In this document: positions 1 through 7,913 of the stretch, piece by piece
How the letters are laid out: every line of letters starts with the position of its first letter
How positions within the stretch are numbered: position 1 is the first letter of the stretch
NCBI GenBank assembly: GCA_033722675.1
Contig: JAWVYO010000014.1
Span: forward strand, 1 to 35,619
Direction of reading: 5' to 3'
Length of the DNA stretch: 35,619 nucleotides
Origin: DATHYU01 sp033722675
GTDB taxonomy: Bacteria; Actinomycetota; Acidimicrobiia; Spongiisociales; UBA11373
Notes under the pieces: model-generated
Databases searched by the model: none
Seen by the model: the letters and a program-made list of their open reading frames with translations, nothing else
What the model was told of the DNA's origin: nothing
Position numbers and translations under genes: made by a program

Positions 1-318
1 CGCCCCGGCCCGGGGCGACGGCACGCGGCGCTCGCCTCCGATCCGCGGGTCTGCGTGTTGGTGACCCGGAAGGACGACGCGGGATGGGTCAGCGTGATCT
101 TGTGGGGGGTGGCCCGGGTCGTCGACGACCCGGCCCGACAGGCGCAGGTCGTCGAGGCGCTCCTCGACAAGTACCACGACGAGCCCCTCATCGGCATCGC
201 CCGTCCCGGCGAGCTGCGGTCCGAGGACCACATCGTGATGGCCATCACGCCCGAACGGATGACCGGCCGGTCGTCCGGCGGCGGATGGTCCTCCGCCACG
301 CGGCCCGGCCGGCTCTGA
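1..318 (+). CDS. Pyridoxamine 5'-phosphate oxidase-like split-barrel protein, 5'-truncated by the window edge
   Basis: The frame is open from base 1 to a TGA at 316-318, giving the last 105 residues of a protein whose start lies outside the window. The visible part has features of the FMN/F420-binding split-barrel (PPOX) family: a core strand reading VCVLVTRKDD, then WVSVILWGVARVVDD, then a helix with LLDKYHDEP, the usual order in these proteins of about 130-160 residues. Such proteins bind flavin or F420 and act as small oxidoreductases; the substrate cannot be told here. The end is Arg/Ser/Gly-rich and probably disordered. It converges on the Pat-type gene with only 3 bp between stops. A second PPOX gene lies beyond that gene, at 3267. 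Family assignment is moderately sure; function is unknown. Confidence 0.6.
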   Translation, partial: RPGPGRRHAALASDPRVCVLVTRKDDAGWVSVILWGVARVVDDPARQAQVVEALLDKYHDEPLIGIARPGELRSEDHIVMAITPERMTGRSSGGGWSSATRPGRL

Positions 319-321
319 CCC

Positions 322-3054
322 TCAGCGGCGCCGCAGCTCGGCGGCCGGGATGTCCTTGCGCGAGGGCAGCCAGCGACGCGGGACGGGACGGACCCGCATC
401 CGGGCATCCACCACCCGGATGCCGTCGCCCGGCCGGAGGACCTTCACGGGATTGAGGTCGAACTCGGCGATCTCCGGCACCTCGTCGACCAGCTGCGACA
501 GTCGCAGCAGCGCCGCCTTCAACGCCTCGACGTCGCCCGGCGGCTCCCCGCGATACCCCTGGAGCAGCTTCGACGACTTGACCTCCGCGATCATGTCGTC
601 GGCGTCGGAGTCGGTGATCGGATGGATCCGGAAGGCCACGTCGCCGATGAGCTCGACGAAGATGCCGCCGAGTCCGAAGGCGAGCAGGGGCCCGAACGAC
701 GGGTCCTCCGTCATGCCGACGATGACCTCGTGCCCGCCCGGCACGAACTCCTGGACGTGGACGCCCTCGGCGTCGTCGACGGCCCCGACGACGCGATCGA
801 AGGCCGCCGCCACGGCGTCGTCGCCGGACACGTCGAGGACGATGCCACCGACGTCGGACTTGTGGAGGGCCGAGGGGGCGATCACCTTGAGCACGACCGG
901 TCCGCCGATCTCGCGAGCCGCGGCGACGGCCTCCTCCCTGGACCCGACGACGGACGAGGCGGCGCGCCGGATTCCGTAGGCGTCGAGGACCCGTTCGGTC
1001 ACCTCGGGCGGCAGCCATCCTCCGTCGTCGCCGAGCCCGTCGAGGGCCGACCAGATCGCGCTCTGCGCCGCGAGCTGGTCGGTGTCGTCGAACTCGACGA
1101 CCACGCCGTCCTCCCGTTCCCGCCAGGCCGCGTACCGGTGGGCCCGGGCGAGGGCGCGGGCCGCGGGCTCGGGGAACGTGTAGGTCGGGATTCGCTCGTC
1201 CCCGGGGTGGCGCTTCGGACGATCGCCGCCGTCGGCCTCCATGAACACCGCCAGGAGTGTCTTGTGATCGGGGACCTCGGCGACCACGTCCTGCACGGCG
1301 CGCTCGACCGCCGCAAGACCACCGGGCGTCGTGGGGATGTACACGACGATCACGGCATCCAGCTCGTCGGACTCGAGCAGCTCGCGCAGACAGGCCCGGT
1401 ACTGGTCGGGTCCGGCCGAGGCGATCATGTCGACGGGGTTCCTGACCGCCGCCGCCGACGCGAGGTGGCCGCGGAGCCGGTCCTGGAGGTCGGTCGAGAG
1501 CTCGGGGACCTCGAGGCCCTCGGACTCCAGCGCGTCGACGGCCAGGATCCCCGGTCCCCCTGCGTTCGTGAGGACGCCGACCCGCGGGCCGTGCGGGAGG
1601 GGCTGGTTGGCCAGCAGGCTCGTCACCTCGAAGAGCTCCTCCAGCGTGTCGACGCGCACGACCCCCGTCTGGCGGAACAGCGCCGAGACGGCCACCTCGA
1701 CGCTCGCGAGCGCACCCGTGTGACTGCTCGCGGCGCGCGCCCCCGCCGAGGTGCGCCCGGACTTCACCGTGACGATGGGCTTCTTGCGCCCCACCCGGCG
1801 GGCGATGCGGGCGAACCGTCGCGGGTGCCCGAACGACTCCAGGTAGAGGAGGATGACGTCGGTGGCGGGATCCCCCTCCCAGTAGAGCAGGAGGTCGTTG
1901 CCGGAGACGTCGGCCTTGTTGCCCACCGACACGAACGTGGAGATGCCGATGTCGAGCTTGTTGGCGTAGTCGAGGATGGCGATGCCGAGGGCGCCCGACT
2001 GGCTCGACATGGCCACGTTGCCCGGCGGGGGGAAGATCGGGGCGAAGGTGCCGTCGACGCTGACGGCGGGGTCGGTGTTGAGGAGCCCCATGCAGTTCGG
2101 GCCGATCATCCGCATGCCGGCGTTGCGCACCAGATCGAGCAGCTCCTGTTCCATGGCGGCGCCGTCGTCGCCCGTCTCGGAGAAGCCCGCCGAGATGACC
2201 ACCACGCCTCGCACGTTCTTCTCGGCGCACTCCTGGACGACCGACAGGACGTGCTTGGCCGGCACGACCACGAAGGCGAGATCGATCGGATCCGGGATGT
2301 CGAGCACCGAGCGATACGCCTTCACCCCTCCCACCGACGGCGAGTTGGGGTTCACGGGGAACACGGCGCCCGAGAAGTGCGCGTCGATCAGGTTGCGCAT
2401 CAGCCGGCCGCCGATGGCGTGCTCGTCGCGGCTGGCACCGATGACGGCGACGCCCCGGGGATAGAAGACGGGCAGCAGCGAGGCGGCCACGGCCTGCTGC
2501 TCGTGGGCTCCCTCGACCCGCCGCGAGTCGTCGGTGTGCTCGACGGGGAACTCGACCGTGTAGACGCCCGACCCGAGCTCGCGGCGCAGGGTGTAGCCGG
2601 ACGAGCGGAACAGCCGCATCATCGGATAGTTGTCCGGGAGGACGTAGGCACGGAAGGCCTCCACACCGTTGTTCCTCGCGTAGTTGGTGAGGTGCGTGAG
2701 CAGATGCGTGCCGATCCCCCGCCCCTGCTGACCGTCCTGGACGGCGAAGGCGACCTCGGCGACGGAGGGGTCCTCCTCCATCCGGTCGTAGCGGCCGACG
2801 GCGACGATCTCCTTGCCGACCTCCACCACGAAGGCCATCCGACGGTCGTAGTCGAGGGTGGTGAAGTACTCGAGTTCCTCGTCGGAGAGCTCGGACTTGT
2901 GCTGGAAGAAGCGGTTGTAGACGCTCTCGCGGCCCATCCGGTGGAACATCTCGAGCAGGGCGGCGCCGTCCTTCGACGTGATGGGCCGGACCCGCGCGAG
3001 CCCCCCGTCGCGGAGGACGACGTGGAAGTCGTAGTCGGACGGGTAGGAGGCCAT
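322..3054 (-). CDS. GNAT acetyltransferase fused to NDP-forming acyl-CoA synthetase-like domains (Pat-type protein lysine acetyltransferase)
   Basis: This 910-residue protein has an N-terminal GNAT domain (about residues 12-172) with acetyl-CoA loop QGRGIG at 110-115 and a candidate catalytic Glu100. A CoA-binding domain follows (about 195-325, VAVIGASRDEHAIGG), then succinyl-CoA-ligase-like domains with SSHTGAL around His445, the position of the phospho-histidine in active ADP-forming acetyl-CoA synthetases, and an ATP-grasp domain (about 690-905, VVLKVIAPSALHKSDVGG). Proteins with this GNAT-first order include Streptomyces lividans PatA, which acetylates and silences acetoacetyl-CoA synthetase. 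Enterobacterial Pat has the reverse order. The ATG at 3054 was chosen because MASYPSDYDF begins the conserved region and GAGAGGA precedes it; the frame stays open upstream but that part looks non-coding. Retention of His445 leaves open that the ligase half is active. Confidence 0.88.
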   Translation of the reverse strand: MASYPSDYDFHVVLRDGGLARVRPITSKDGAALLEMFHRMGRESVYNRFFQHKSELSDEELEYFTTLDYDRRMAFVVEVGKEIVAVGRYDRMEEDPSVAEVAFAVQDGQQGRGIGTHLLTHLTNYARNNGVEAFRAYVLPDNYPMMRLFRSSGYTLRRELGSGVYTVEFPVEHTDDSRRVEGAHEQQAVAASLLPVFYPRGVAVIGASRDEHAIGGRLMRNLIDAHFSGAVFPVNPNSPSVGGVKAYRSVLDIPDPIDLAFVVVPAKHVLSVVQECAEKNVRGVVVISAGFSETGDDGAAMEQELLDLVRNAGMRMIGPNCMGLLNTDPAVSVDGTFAPIFPPPGNVAMSSQSGALGIAILDYANKLDIGISTFVSVGNKADVSGNDLLLYWEGDPATDVILLYLESFGHPRRFARIARRVGRKKPIVTVKSGRTSAGARAASSHTGALASVEVAVSALFRQTGVVRVDTLEELFEVTSLLANQPLPHGPRVGVLTNAGGPGILAVDALESEGLEVPELSTDLQDRLRGHLASAAAVRNPVDMIASAGPDQYRACLRELLESDELDAVIVVYIPTTPGGLAAVERAVQDVVAEVPDHKTLLAVFMEADGGDRPKRHPGDERIPTYTFPEPAARALARAHRYAAWREREDGVVVEFDDTDQLAAQSAIWSALDGLGDDGGWLPPEVTERVLDAYGIRRAASSVVGSREEAVAAAREIGGPVVLKVIAPSALHKSDVGGIVLDVSGDDAVAAAFDRVVGAVDDAEGVHVQEFVPGGHEVIVGMTEDPSFGPLLAFGLGGIFVELIGDVAFRIHPITDSDADDMIAEVKSSKLLQGYRGEPPGDVEALKAALLRLSQLVDEVPEIAEFDLNPVKVLRPGDGIRVVDARMRVRPVPRRWLPSRKDIPAAELRRR

Positions 3055-3266
3055 GGGATCCTCTCTCGTGGTCTCGCCCGATTCTGACAGGACGGGGGAG
3101 CCACACGAGCCGGGAACACGGGGCGCGCAGGCGCCGTTGCATCGACCATGACCCGACGCACGCCCCTGGCCGTGTCCGCCCTCGTCCTCACGGGCGACGG
3201 GGCGACCGGCATCGTGCTGGAATCCCCCTCGGCGAGCCCGACGAACGACCACTGAACGGAGGAATC

Positions 3267-3680
3267 ATGACGACGGTGACCGAGGCCCTCGACTTCGCCC
3301 GCGAGCACCACCGCGGCGTCATCGTGACCCGTCTGGACGACGGCCGGGTTCAGACCAGCCCGATCGTGGCCACGGTCGACGACGGCGACCGACTGGTCGT
3401 CTCCAGCCGGGAGACGGCCTACAAGGTGAAGCAGCTCCGTCGCGACCCGCGAGCGACGATCTGCCTCTTCACGGACGACTTCTTCGGCCCGTGGGTGCAG
3501 CTCGAAGGCGAGGCGGAGATCCTGTCGCTCCCCGATGCCATGGAGCCCCTGGTGGAGTACTACCGGTCACTCCGGGGCGAGCATCCGGACTGGGACGAGT
3601 ACCGGGAGGCCATGCGGGAGGAGCAGCGCGTCCTGATCCGCATCGATCCCGAACGTGCCGGACCCGATCGAACCGGCTAG
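3267..3680 (+). CDS. PPOX-class probable F420-dependent oxidoreductase
   Basis: A 137-residue split-barrel protein of the Rv1155-like PPOX family, full length for the group. Recognisable parts are the N-terminal helix, the strand GVIVTRLDDGRVQTSPIV, the pair LVVSSRETAYKVKQLRRDP (the TAYKVKNLRRDPR-type motif that contacts the cofactor phosphate), then ATICLFTDDFFGPWVQLEGEAEI. Family members bind F420 or FMN and reduce small molecules; no substrate can be inferred. The ATG is preceded by GGAGGA at a good distance. It is divergent from the Pat-type gene across 212 bp. Its TAG stop lies in CTAG, which also supplies the stop of the ABC-F gene on the other strand. Confidence 0.85.
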   Translation: MTTVTEALDFAREHHRGVIVTRLDDGRVQTSPIVATVDDGDRLVVSSRETAYKVKQLRRDPRATICLFTDDFFGPWVQLEGEAEILSLPDAMEPLVEYYRSLRGEHPDWDEYREAMREEQRVLIRIDPERAGPDRTG

Positions 3681-5275
3681 GCGAGGGCGACGAGGTCGAG
3701 CATCTCCTCGTCGAAGTACGCCGACTCCCCCTCCGGCATGAGCACGGCGCGGCCCGGCGCCAGCGCCGCCACGAACTCGGTGTCGTGGCTCACCAGGACG
3801 ATCGACCCCTCGTAGCGGTCGAGGGCGGCGAGCAGGGCCGACTTGGCCTGGGGATCCAGGTTGTTCGTCGGCTCGTCGAGCAGCAGCACGTTGTGCCCGC
3901 CCATGACGAGCCGGGCCAGGGCGAGTTTCGTCTTCTCGCCCCCCGACAACGTGCCCGCCTCCTGCTCGATCTTGTCGGCGAGGAGGAAGTGCCCCAGGAC
4001 GGACCGGAGCGTCTGGTCCGGCTCCGTCGACACCCGCCGCAGGTGCTCCAACACGGTCGCATCGGGATCGATGTCCTCGTGCTCCTGGGCGTAGAAGCCG
4101 AGGTCCGCCCGGAGGCCGAGCTCGACCACGCCCAGGTCCGGCGCCTGGCGGCCGGCGAGGATGCGCAGCAGCGTCGTCTTCCCGGCGCCGTTGAGCCCCA
4201 GGATGGCCACCCGCTCACCCCGCTCGACGTGGACGTCGACGTCCACGAAGACGACGTTGTCGCCGTACGCCATCGCGAGGCCGCGCCCCTCGAGCGGGAT
4301 CCTGCCGGGGGCGACGGGTGCGGGGAACCGGACCGCCACGTCCCTCCGTCGGCGCTCGACCTGGACGAGCTCGTCGCGCATGCGCTCCACCCGCGTCAAC
4401 ATCGCGTTCGCCCGCTTCGACATCTTCTCCGTGGTCCCCTTGAACCGCAACGCCGTGCTCTCCAGCCGCTCGATCGCGTCGAGCTGGTTCTTTCGCTCCC
4501 GCAGTCGCTGGGCGCGGCGCGCCTCGCGCTCGTCCAGGTAATGGGAGTACGTCCCCCGGTATGCCTCCAGACGGCCGTGCTCCACGGCCAGGACGCTGGT
4601 GATCGCCTCGTCGAGCAGCGGGAGGTCGTGGCTCACCATGAGCAACGCCCCCTTGTACGCGGCCAGGAAGTCGACGAGCCACCGCTTCGCGTCGAGATCG
4701 AGGTGGTTGGTCGGCTCGTCGAGGAGCAATACGTCGGTCTCTGCGTACAGCACCCGGGCCAGTTCGACCCGCCGCCGCTGTCCACCCGACATCGTGGCCA
4801 CCGGTTGCGAGAGCTCGTCGTCACCGATGCCGACCGAGGCGGCGAATCGTCGCGCCTCGGCCTCGGCCGCCCAACCACCCCGCACCTGCAGCTCCTCCTC
4901 GAGCCGGCCGAAGCGCCGGATGAGCCGGTCTCGCTCCGCGTCGGCGGCACCGTCCATGGCCGCCCGGGCGTCCTCCATCCGGGCGCGCAGCGCCCCGACG
5001 TCGCGGGCCGACAGGATGCGGTCGAGCGCCGTGGCGTCCGGACGCTCCAGCTCCGGCAGCGCCGCCTCCTGGGAGAGGTAGCCGACGACCCCGGACCGGG
5101 CGATCGTCCCCGATGCCGGCTCGACCCGGCCCGCCAGCGTGCGCAGGAGGGTGGTCTTGCCGGCACCGTTGTGGCCGACGAGCCCCACGCGGTCCCCCGG
5201 GTGGAGCGCGATGGACGCCTCGTCGACGAGCACGCGGATGCCGGCCTCGATGCGGAGGTCCTTGGCGATGATCAC
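3677..5275 (-). CDS. ABC-F family ATPase (ribosome-associated translation factor type)
   Basis: The protein has 532 residues and two ABC ATPase domains on one chain with no membrane segments. Walker A motifs are GHNGAGKTTL and GLNGAGKTTL, signatures are MSGGQRRRVELARVL and LSGGEKTKLALARL, and Walker B/catalytic Glu motifs are LLLDEPTNHLDLD and LLLDEPTNNLDPQ. A charged linker between the domains (AQRLRERKNQLDAIERL, then KRANAMLTRVERMRDE) matches the tRNA-interacting P-site linker of ABC-F proteins. Such proteins act on the ribosome in translation control or antibiotic protection; which is not decidable here. No in-frame ATG precedes the conserved start, so GTG at 5275 (VIIAKDLRIEAG) is preferred; a second GTG six codons upstream is possible. 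The open frame continuing to 5986 overlaps the next gene and is not used. Confidence 0.88.
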   Translation of the reverse strand: MIIAKDLRIEAGIRVLVDEASIALHPGDRVGLVGHNGAGKTTLLRTLAGRVEPASGTIARSGVVGYLSQEAALPELERPDATALDRILSARDVGALRARMEDARAAMDGAADAERDRLIRRFGRLEEELQVRGGWAAEAEARRFAASVGIGDDELSQPVATMSGGQRRRVELARVLYAETDVLLLDEPTNHLDLDAKRWLVDFLAAYKGALLMVSHDLPLLDEAITSVLAVEHGRLEAYRGTYSHYLDEREARRAQRLRERKNQLDAIERLESTALRFKGTTEKMSKRANAMLTRVERMRDELVQVERRRRDVAVRFPAPVAPGRIPLEGRGLAMAYGDNVVFVDVDVHVERGERVAILGLNGAGKTTLLRILAGRQAPDLGVVELGLRADLGFYAQEHEDIDPDATVLEHLRRVSTEPDQTLRSVLGHFLLADKIEQEAGTLSGGEKTKLALARLVMGGHNVLLLDEPTNNLDPQAKSALLAALDRYEGSIVLVSHDTEFVAALAPGRAVLMPEGESAYFDEEMLDLVALA

Positions 5276-5366
5276 GACGACGGATGGTGGCACGTGGCGC
5301 GGGCGACGACCAGGGCCCCGGTGTCCGGCCGGGCGCGTCGGGCGGCCGGACGTGTCCGGCACCTCG

Positions 5367-6500
5367 CTACGGGCTCCGCCCCCACGACACCATCTCGCCG
5401 TCGGCGACCCGCACCGGCTCGCCCCCCGGTTCGACCACCCAGATGCCCGGGCGCCCGTCGACGACGGCCGGGATGGCCACCGCGTCGGAGGCCGGCGACC
5501 AGAAGGTCTGGCTCCGGGCGTACTGGTCGAAGAAGGGCAGGTAGTCCCGGACGAACAGCGGCGTCGGCACCGCCTCGAGGAGGTCGATGACGGAGTCGCC
5601 GTCCCAGGTCCGCCACGCCACGCGCCCCTCCTCGGGGGTGAGGAACAGCAGGCTCGATCCGTCCGGGCTCCAGGCGAAGCCGAGGACCGGCGTGGGCCAG
5701 ACGGTGGTCTGGTCACCGGCGTCGTCGACGACGACGAGGGCGTTCGTCCTGCCCGGCACGCCGGCCTGACGGTACGCCACCTGGACCCCCTCGGCATCGA
5801 CGACCGCCTGGTAGGCGAGGTCGGTGCCGAGGTCGAGGGCCAGGCGACCTGCGACCACGTCCACCGGTGGCAGCCCGTCGGCGGTGATCCGCGAGGTCGA
5901 TCCCGCCACCTCGGCGAAGGCCCGCCGTCCGTCCGCCGTCCAATCCGGTGCCTGGAACGGGGCGCCCACCCCGAGGGAGGTCGCACCTCCCCCGTCGGCG
6001 TCCACGACCGCGAGGCGCGCCGGGCCGCTGCGCACGATCAGGGCGTCGCCGTCGGGCGACCACGCCGCATACCAGGGCTGATCGGTGCCGAGGGAGACGG
6101 CAGACCCCTCATCGACCTCCACGACCGACGCCGACACGCCGCCCGGCGCACCGCCGAGCACGAGCAGGCGGTCGGCATCGGGTGACCACGACAGGTAGAA
6201 GGCGTTCCCCGCCAGCGGGATCGAGCGGGTTTCGTCGCCGGTGGTCAGTCGGAGCGAGGCCGAGGTCGGGGTCGACGACACCCAGGCGACCGTCGCCCCG
6301 TCCGGGCTCCAGGTCGGCTGGACGTGGGCTTCGCCCCCGGTCGCCTCGACCACCGACTCGACGATGGTCCCGTCGGGGTCCAGGACCCGGATGGAGCCGG
6401 CCAGGTCGCTGACGACGAGCCGTCCCGGGCCCGCCTGGTCCTCGCCCGAGCACGCGGTGACCGTCAGTGCCACGACGGCGAGCAGGGCGAGCGGACGCAT
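5367..6500 (-). CDS. Lipoprotein with TolB/WD40-like beta-propeller repeats
   Basis: A 377-residue secreted lipoprotein. Residues 1-17 form a signal peptide with lipobox VTAC (Cys17). The mature part carries repeated blades of the PD40/WD40-like type: PTWSPDGATVAWVSS, YLSWSPDADRLLVL, YAAWSPDGDALIVR, PDWTADGRRAFAE, GFAWSPDGSSLLFL and a diverged TFWSPASDAVAIP. These fit a six-bladed propeller like the C-terminal part of TolB, usually a protein- or ligand-binding scaffold; no catalytic motif is seen. It starts 13 bp after the stop of the LLM oxidoreductase gene on the same strand, and the GAGG overlapping that stop probably serves as ribosome site, so the two are likely cotranscribed. The partner is unknown. 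Confidence 0.82.
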   Translation of the reverse strand: MRPLALLAVVALTVTACSGEDQAGPGRLVVSDLAGSIRVLDPDGTIVESVVEATGGEAHVQPTWSPDGATVAWVSSTPTSASLRLTTGDETRSIPLAGNAFYLSWSPDADRLLVLGGAPGGVSASVVEVDEGSAVSLGTDQPWYAAWSPDGDALIVRSGPARLAVVDADGGGATSLGVGAPFQAPDWTADGRRAFAEVAGSTSRITADGLPPVDVVAGRLALDLGTDLAYQAVVDAEGVQVAYRQAGVPGRTNALVVVDDAGDQTTVWPTPVLGFAWSPDGSSLLFLTPEEGRVAWRTWDGDSVIDLLEAVPTPLFVRDYLPFFDQYARSQTFWSPASDAVAIPAVVDGRPGIWVVEPGGEPVRVADGEMVSWGRSP

Positions 6501-6513
6501 CAGGGGCCGGACC

Positions 6514-7350
6514 TCAGGCGAGGCCGAGCGCCTTCCCCAGCATCTCGACGCCGTCCACGCCGATCTGCGACGGCACCACGACCCGGTCGGCGCCGGCGGC
6601 GAACCGCTCCTCGATCTGCTCCGGATCGGGGCGGGCCCCGAGGGTGATCTCGATACCGTCGGGGTCGCGGCCGGCGGCCTCCGCCGTCTCCCGGACGCGG
6701 TCGAGCAGTCCCTGCAGTTCGTCCTCGATGACCCTGCCCGGGAAGAACCCGTCGCCGAGCTCCCCCGCCCGACGGGCGGCCCGTTTGCTGTGGCCCCCGA
6801 TCACGATCGGGATGGGCGACGGTGGCCGGGGCCGCGAGTAGACATCCTCGAACCGGGTGTGGGTCCCGTGGAACGTGGCGAGCTCCTGTTCCCACAGGGC
6901 GCGGAGCGCCTGGATGTGGTCGTCGGTGCGATCGCCCCGATCCTCGAAGGGCACGTCGATCGCGTCGAACTCCTCCTGCAGCCATCCCGCCCCCACGCCC
7001 AGCAGGAAACGGCCACCGCTGATCACCTGCAGCGAGGCCGCCTGCTTGGCGAGGACCGGCGGTCGCCGCAGGGGGAGGATGACGATGCCCGTGCCCAGCA
7101 TGATGCGTTCGGTGTGGGCGGCGACGTGGGTGAGCCACACGATGGGGTCCGGCATCGCCTGGTCCTCGGGTCCCGCCATCCGGCCCCGGCGGTTGTAGGG
7201 GTAGGTGGACTCGTAGTCCGCGGGCACCAGCACGTGCTCCACGGTCCACAGCGACTCGAACCCGGCCGACTCCGCCGCCTGGGCGAACTCGACGGCCATC
7301 GCCGGCTCCGCGTTGGCCATGGCGTTGGCGAAGGCGAATCCGACCCTCAT
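6514..7350 (-). CDS. LLM-class (luciferase-like) F420-dependent oxidoreductase
   Basis: The protein has 278 residues and the usual length and order of the bacterial luciferase-like TIM barrel. Motifs seen are ESAGFESLWTVEHVLVP near residue 30, the block ERIMLGTGIVILPLRRPPVLAKQAASLQVISGGRFLLGVGAGW (given here only as a landmark, residues about 81-123), and PIPIVIGGHSKRAARRAGELGDGF. These match the probable F420-dependent subgroup (TIGR03619-like). The enzymes transfer hydride between F420 and small organic substrates; the substrate is unknown. The ATG has a strong GAGGAGGAG ribosome site. A TANNNT promoter box lies about 27 bp upstream and overlaps the divergent box for the thioesterase gene. 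Confidence 0.88.
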   Translation of the reverse strand: MRVGFAFANAMANAEPAMAVEFAQAAESAGFESLWTVEHVLVPADYESTYPYNRRGRMAGPEDQAMPDPIVWLTHVAAHTERIMLGTGIVILPLRRPPVLAKQAASLQVISGGRFLLGVGAGWLQEEFDAIDVPFEDRGDRTDDHIQALRALWEQELATFHGTHTRFEDVYSRPRPPSPIPIVIGGHSKRAARRAGELGDGFFPGRVIEDELQGLLDRVRETAEAAGRDPDGIEITLGARPDPEQIEERFAAGADRVVVPSQIGVDGVEMLGKALGLA

Positions 7351-7376
7351 GCGACTCCTCCTCGGCGGGGCAGCGG

Positions 7377-7386
7377 AGGGTACCGT
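7377..7386. promoter_or_regulatory. Overlapping divergent -10 boxes
   Basis: The 62-bp gap between the LLM oxidoreductase and thioesterase genes contains AGGGTACCGT. Read on the minus strand it gives TACCCT (7377-7382) and on the plus strand TACCGT (7381-7386), both TANNNT, sharing the palindrome GGTACC. Each would place a start about 20 nt before its gene, leaving room for the ribosome sites seen. The two promoters would exclude each other. Inferred from sequence only. Confidence 0.4.
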
Positions 7387-7412
7387 CGCGGCGACCGACC
7401 ACCCGGAGCGCC

Positions 7413-7913
7413 ATGACCCTCCCCACCCTCGAGACCTTCACCTGCTTCGCCTGCAGTCCCCACAATCCCCGGGGCCTGCACCTCCGCTTCGAGGAGGGCG
7501 GGCCGGATCGGATCACGGCCGTCGTCGAGCTGCCCGACGACGTCAACGGGCTCGGCGGGGTCGCCCACGGCGGCATCGTCGCCACCGTCCTCGACGAGGC
7601 GATGGCCTGGGTGCTCTACCGCCACCGCGCCGCCGTGTACGTGACGGCGACGATGACCCAGCGCTTCCGGGGCACGGTCCGAACGGGCGTCCCGCTCGCG
7701 GTGGAGGCCACCATCGACGACGACGGCGACCGACGCATCCGCGCCTCGGCCCGCATCGCCGACGCCGACCGCCCCGATCGACCCCTCGCCGAGGGCTCCG
7801 GCCTCTACGTTCGGGCTCCGGACCGCACGCTCCAGGCCCTGCCCGACGACCAGCGACGGGAGCTCGAGGCCCTCTTCCAGCACTTTCGCGACCTGGACGA
7901 TCAGTCGACGTAG
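7413..7913 (+). CDS. Hotdog-fold thioesterase (PaaI/THEM4-like)
   Basis: A 166-residue single-domain hotdog protein. The motif GGVAHGGIVATVLDEAMAW (about residues 49-67) is the core helix of acyl-CoA thioesterases, with the HGG turn and the acidic residue in LDEAM expected for catalysis. YVTATMTQRFRGTVRTG follows as the central strands. The N-terminal FTCFACSPHNPRGLHLRF matches a Cys-containing segment common in THEM4-like proteins. It would hydrolyse an acyl-CoA; the acyl chain is unknown. Start: ATG with a short CGGAG site. The 3' end overlaps the convergent GH63-type gene by 13 bp. Confidence 0.82.
   Translation: MTLPTLETFTCFACSPHNPRGLHLRFEEGGPDRITAVVELPDDVNGLGGVAHGGIVATVLDEAMAWVLYRHRAAVYVTATMTQRFRGTVRTGVPLAVEATIDDDGDRRIRASARIADADRPDRPLAEGSGLYVRAPDRTLQALPDDQRRELEALFQHFRDLDDQST

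Noticed and set aside
245..3142. A 965-codon minus-strand frame overlapping the Pat-type gene in another phase
   Set aside because: Very Arg-rich translation without motifs, against a complete GNAT/CoA-ligase/ATP-grasp protein in the other phase.
3491..5590. A long plus-strand frame opposite the ABC-F gene
   Set aside because: No family motifs; the ABC-F Walker and signature motifs establish the minus-strand gene.
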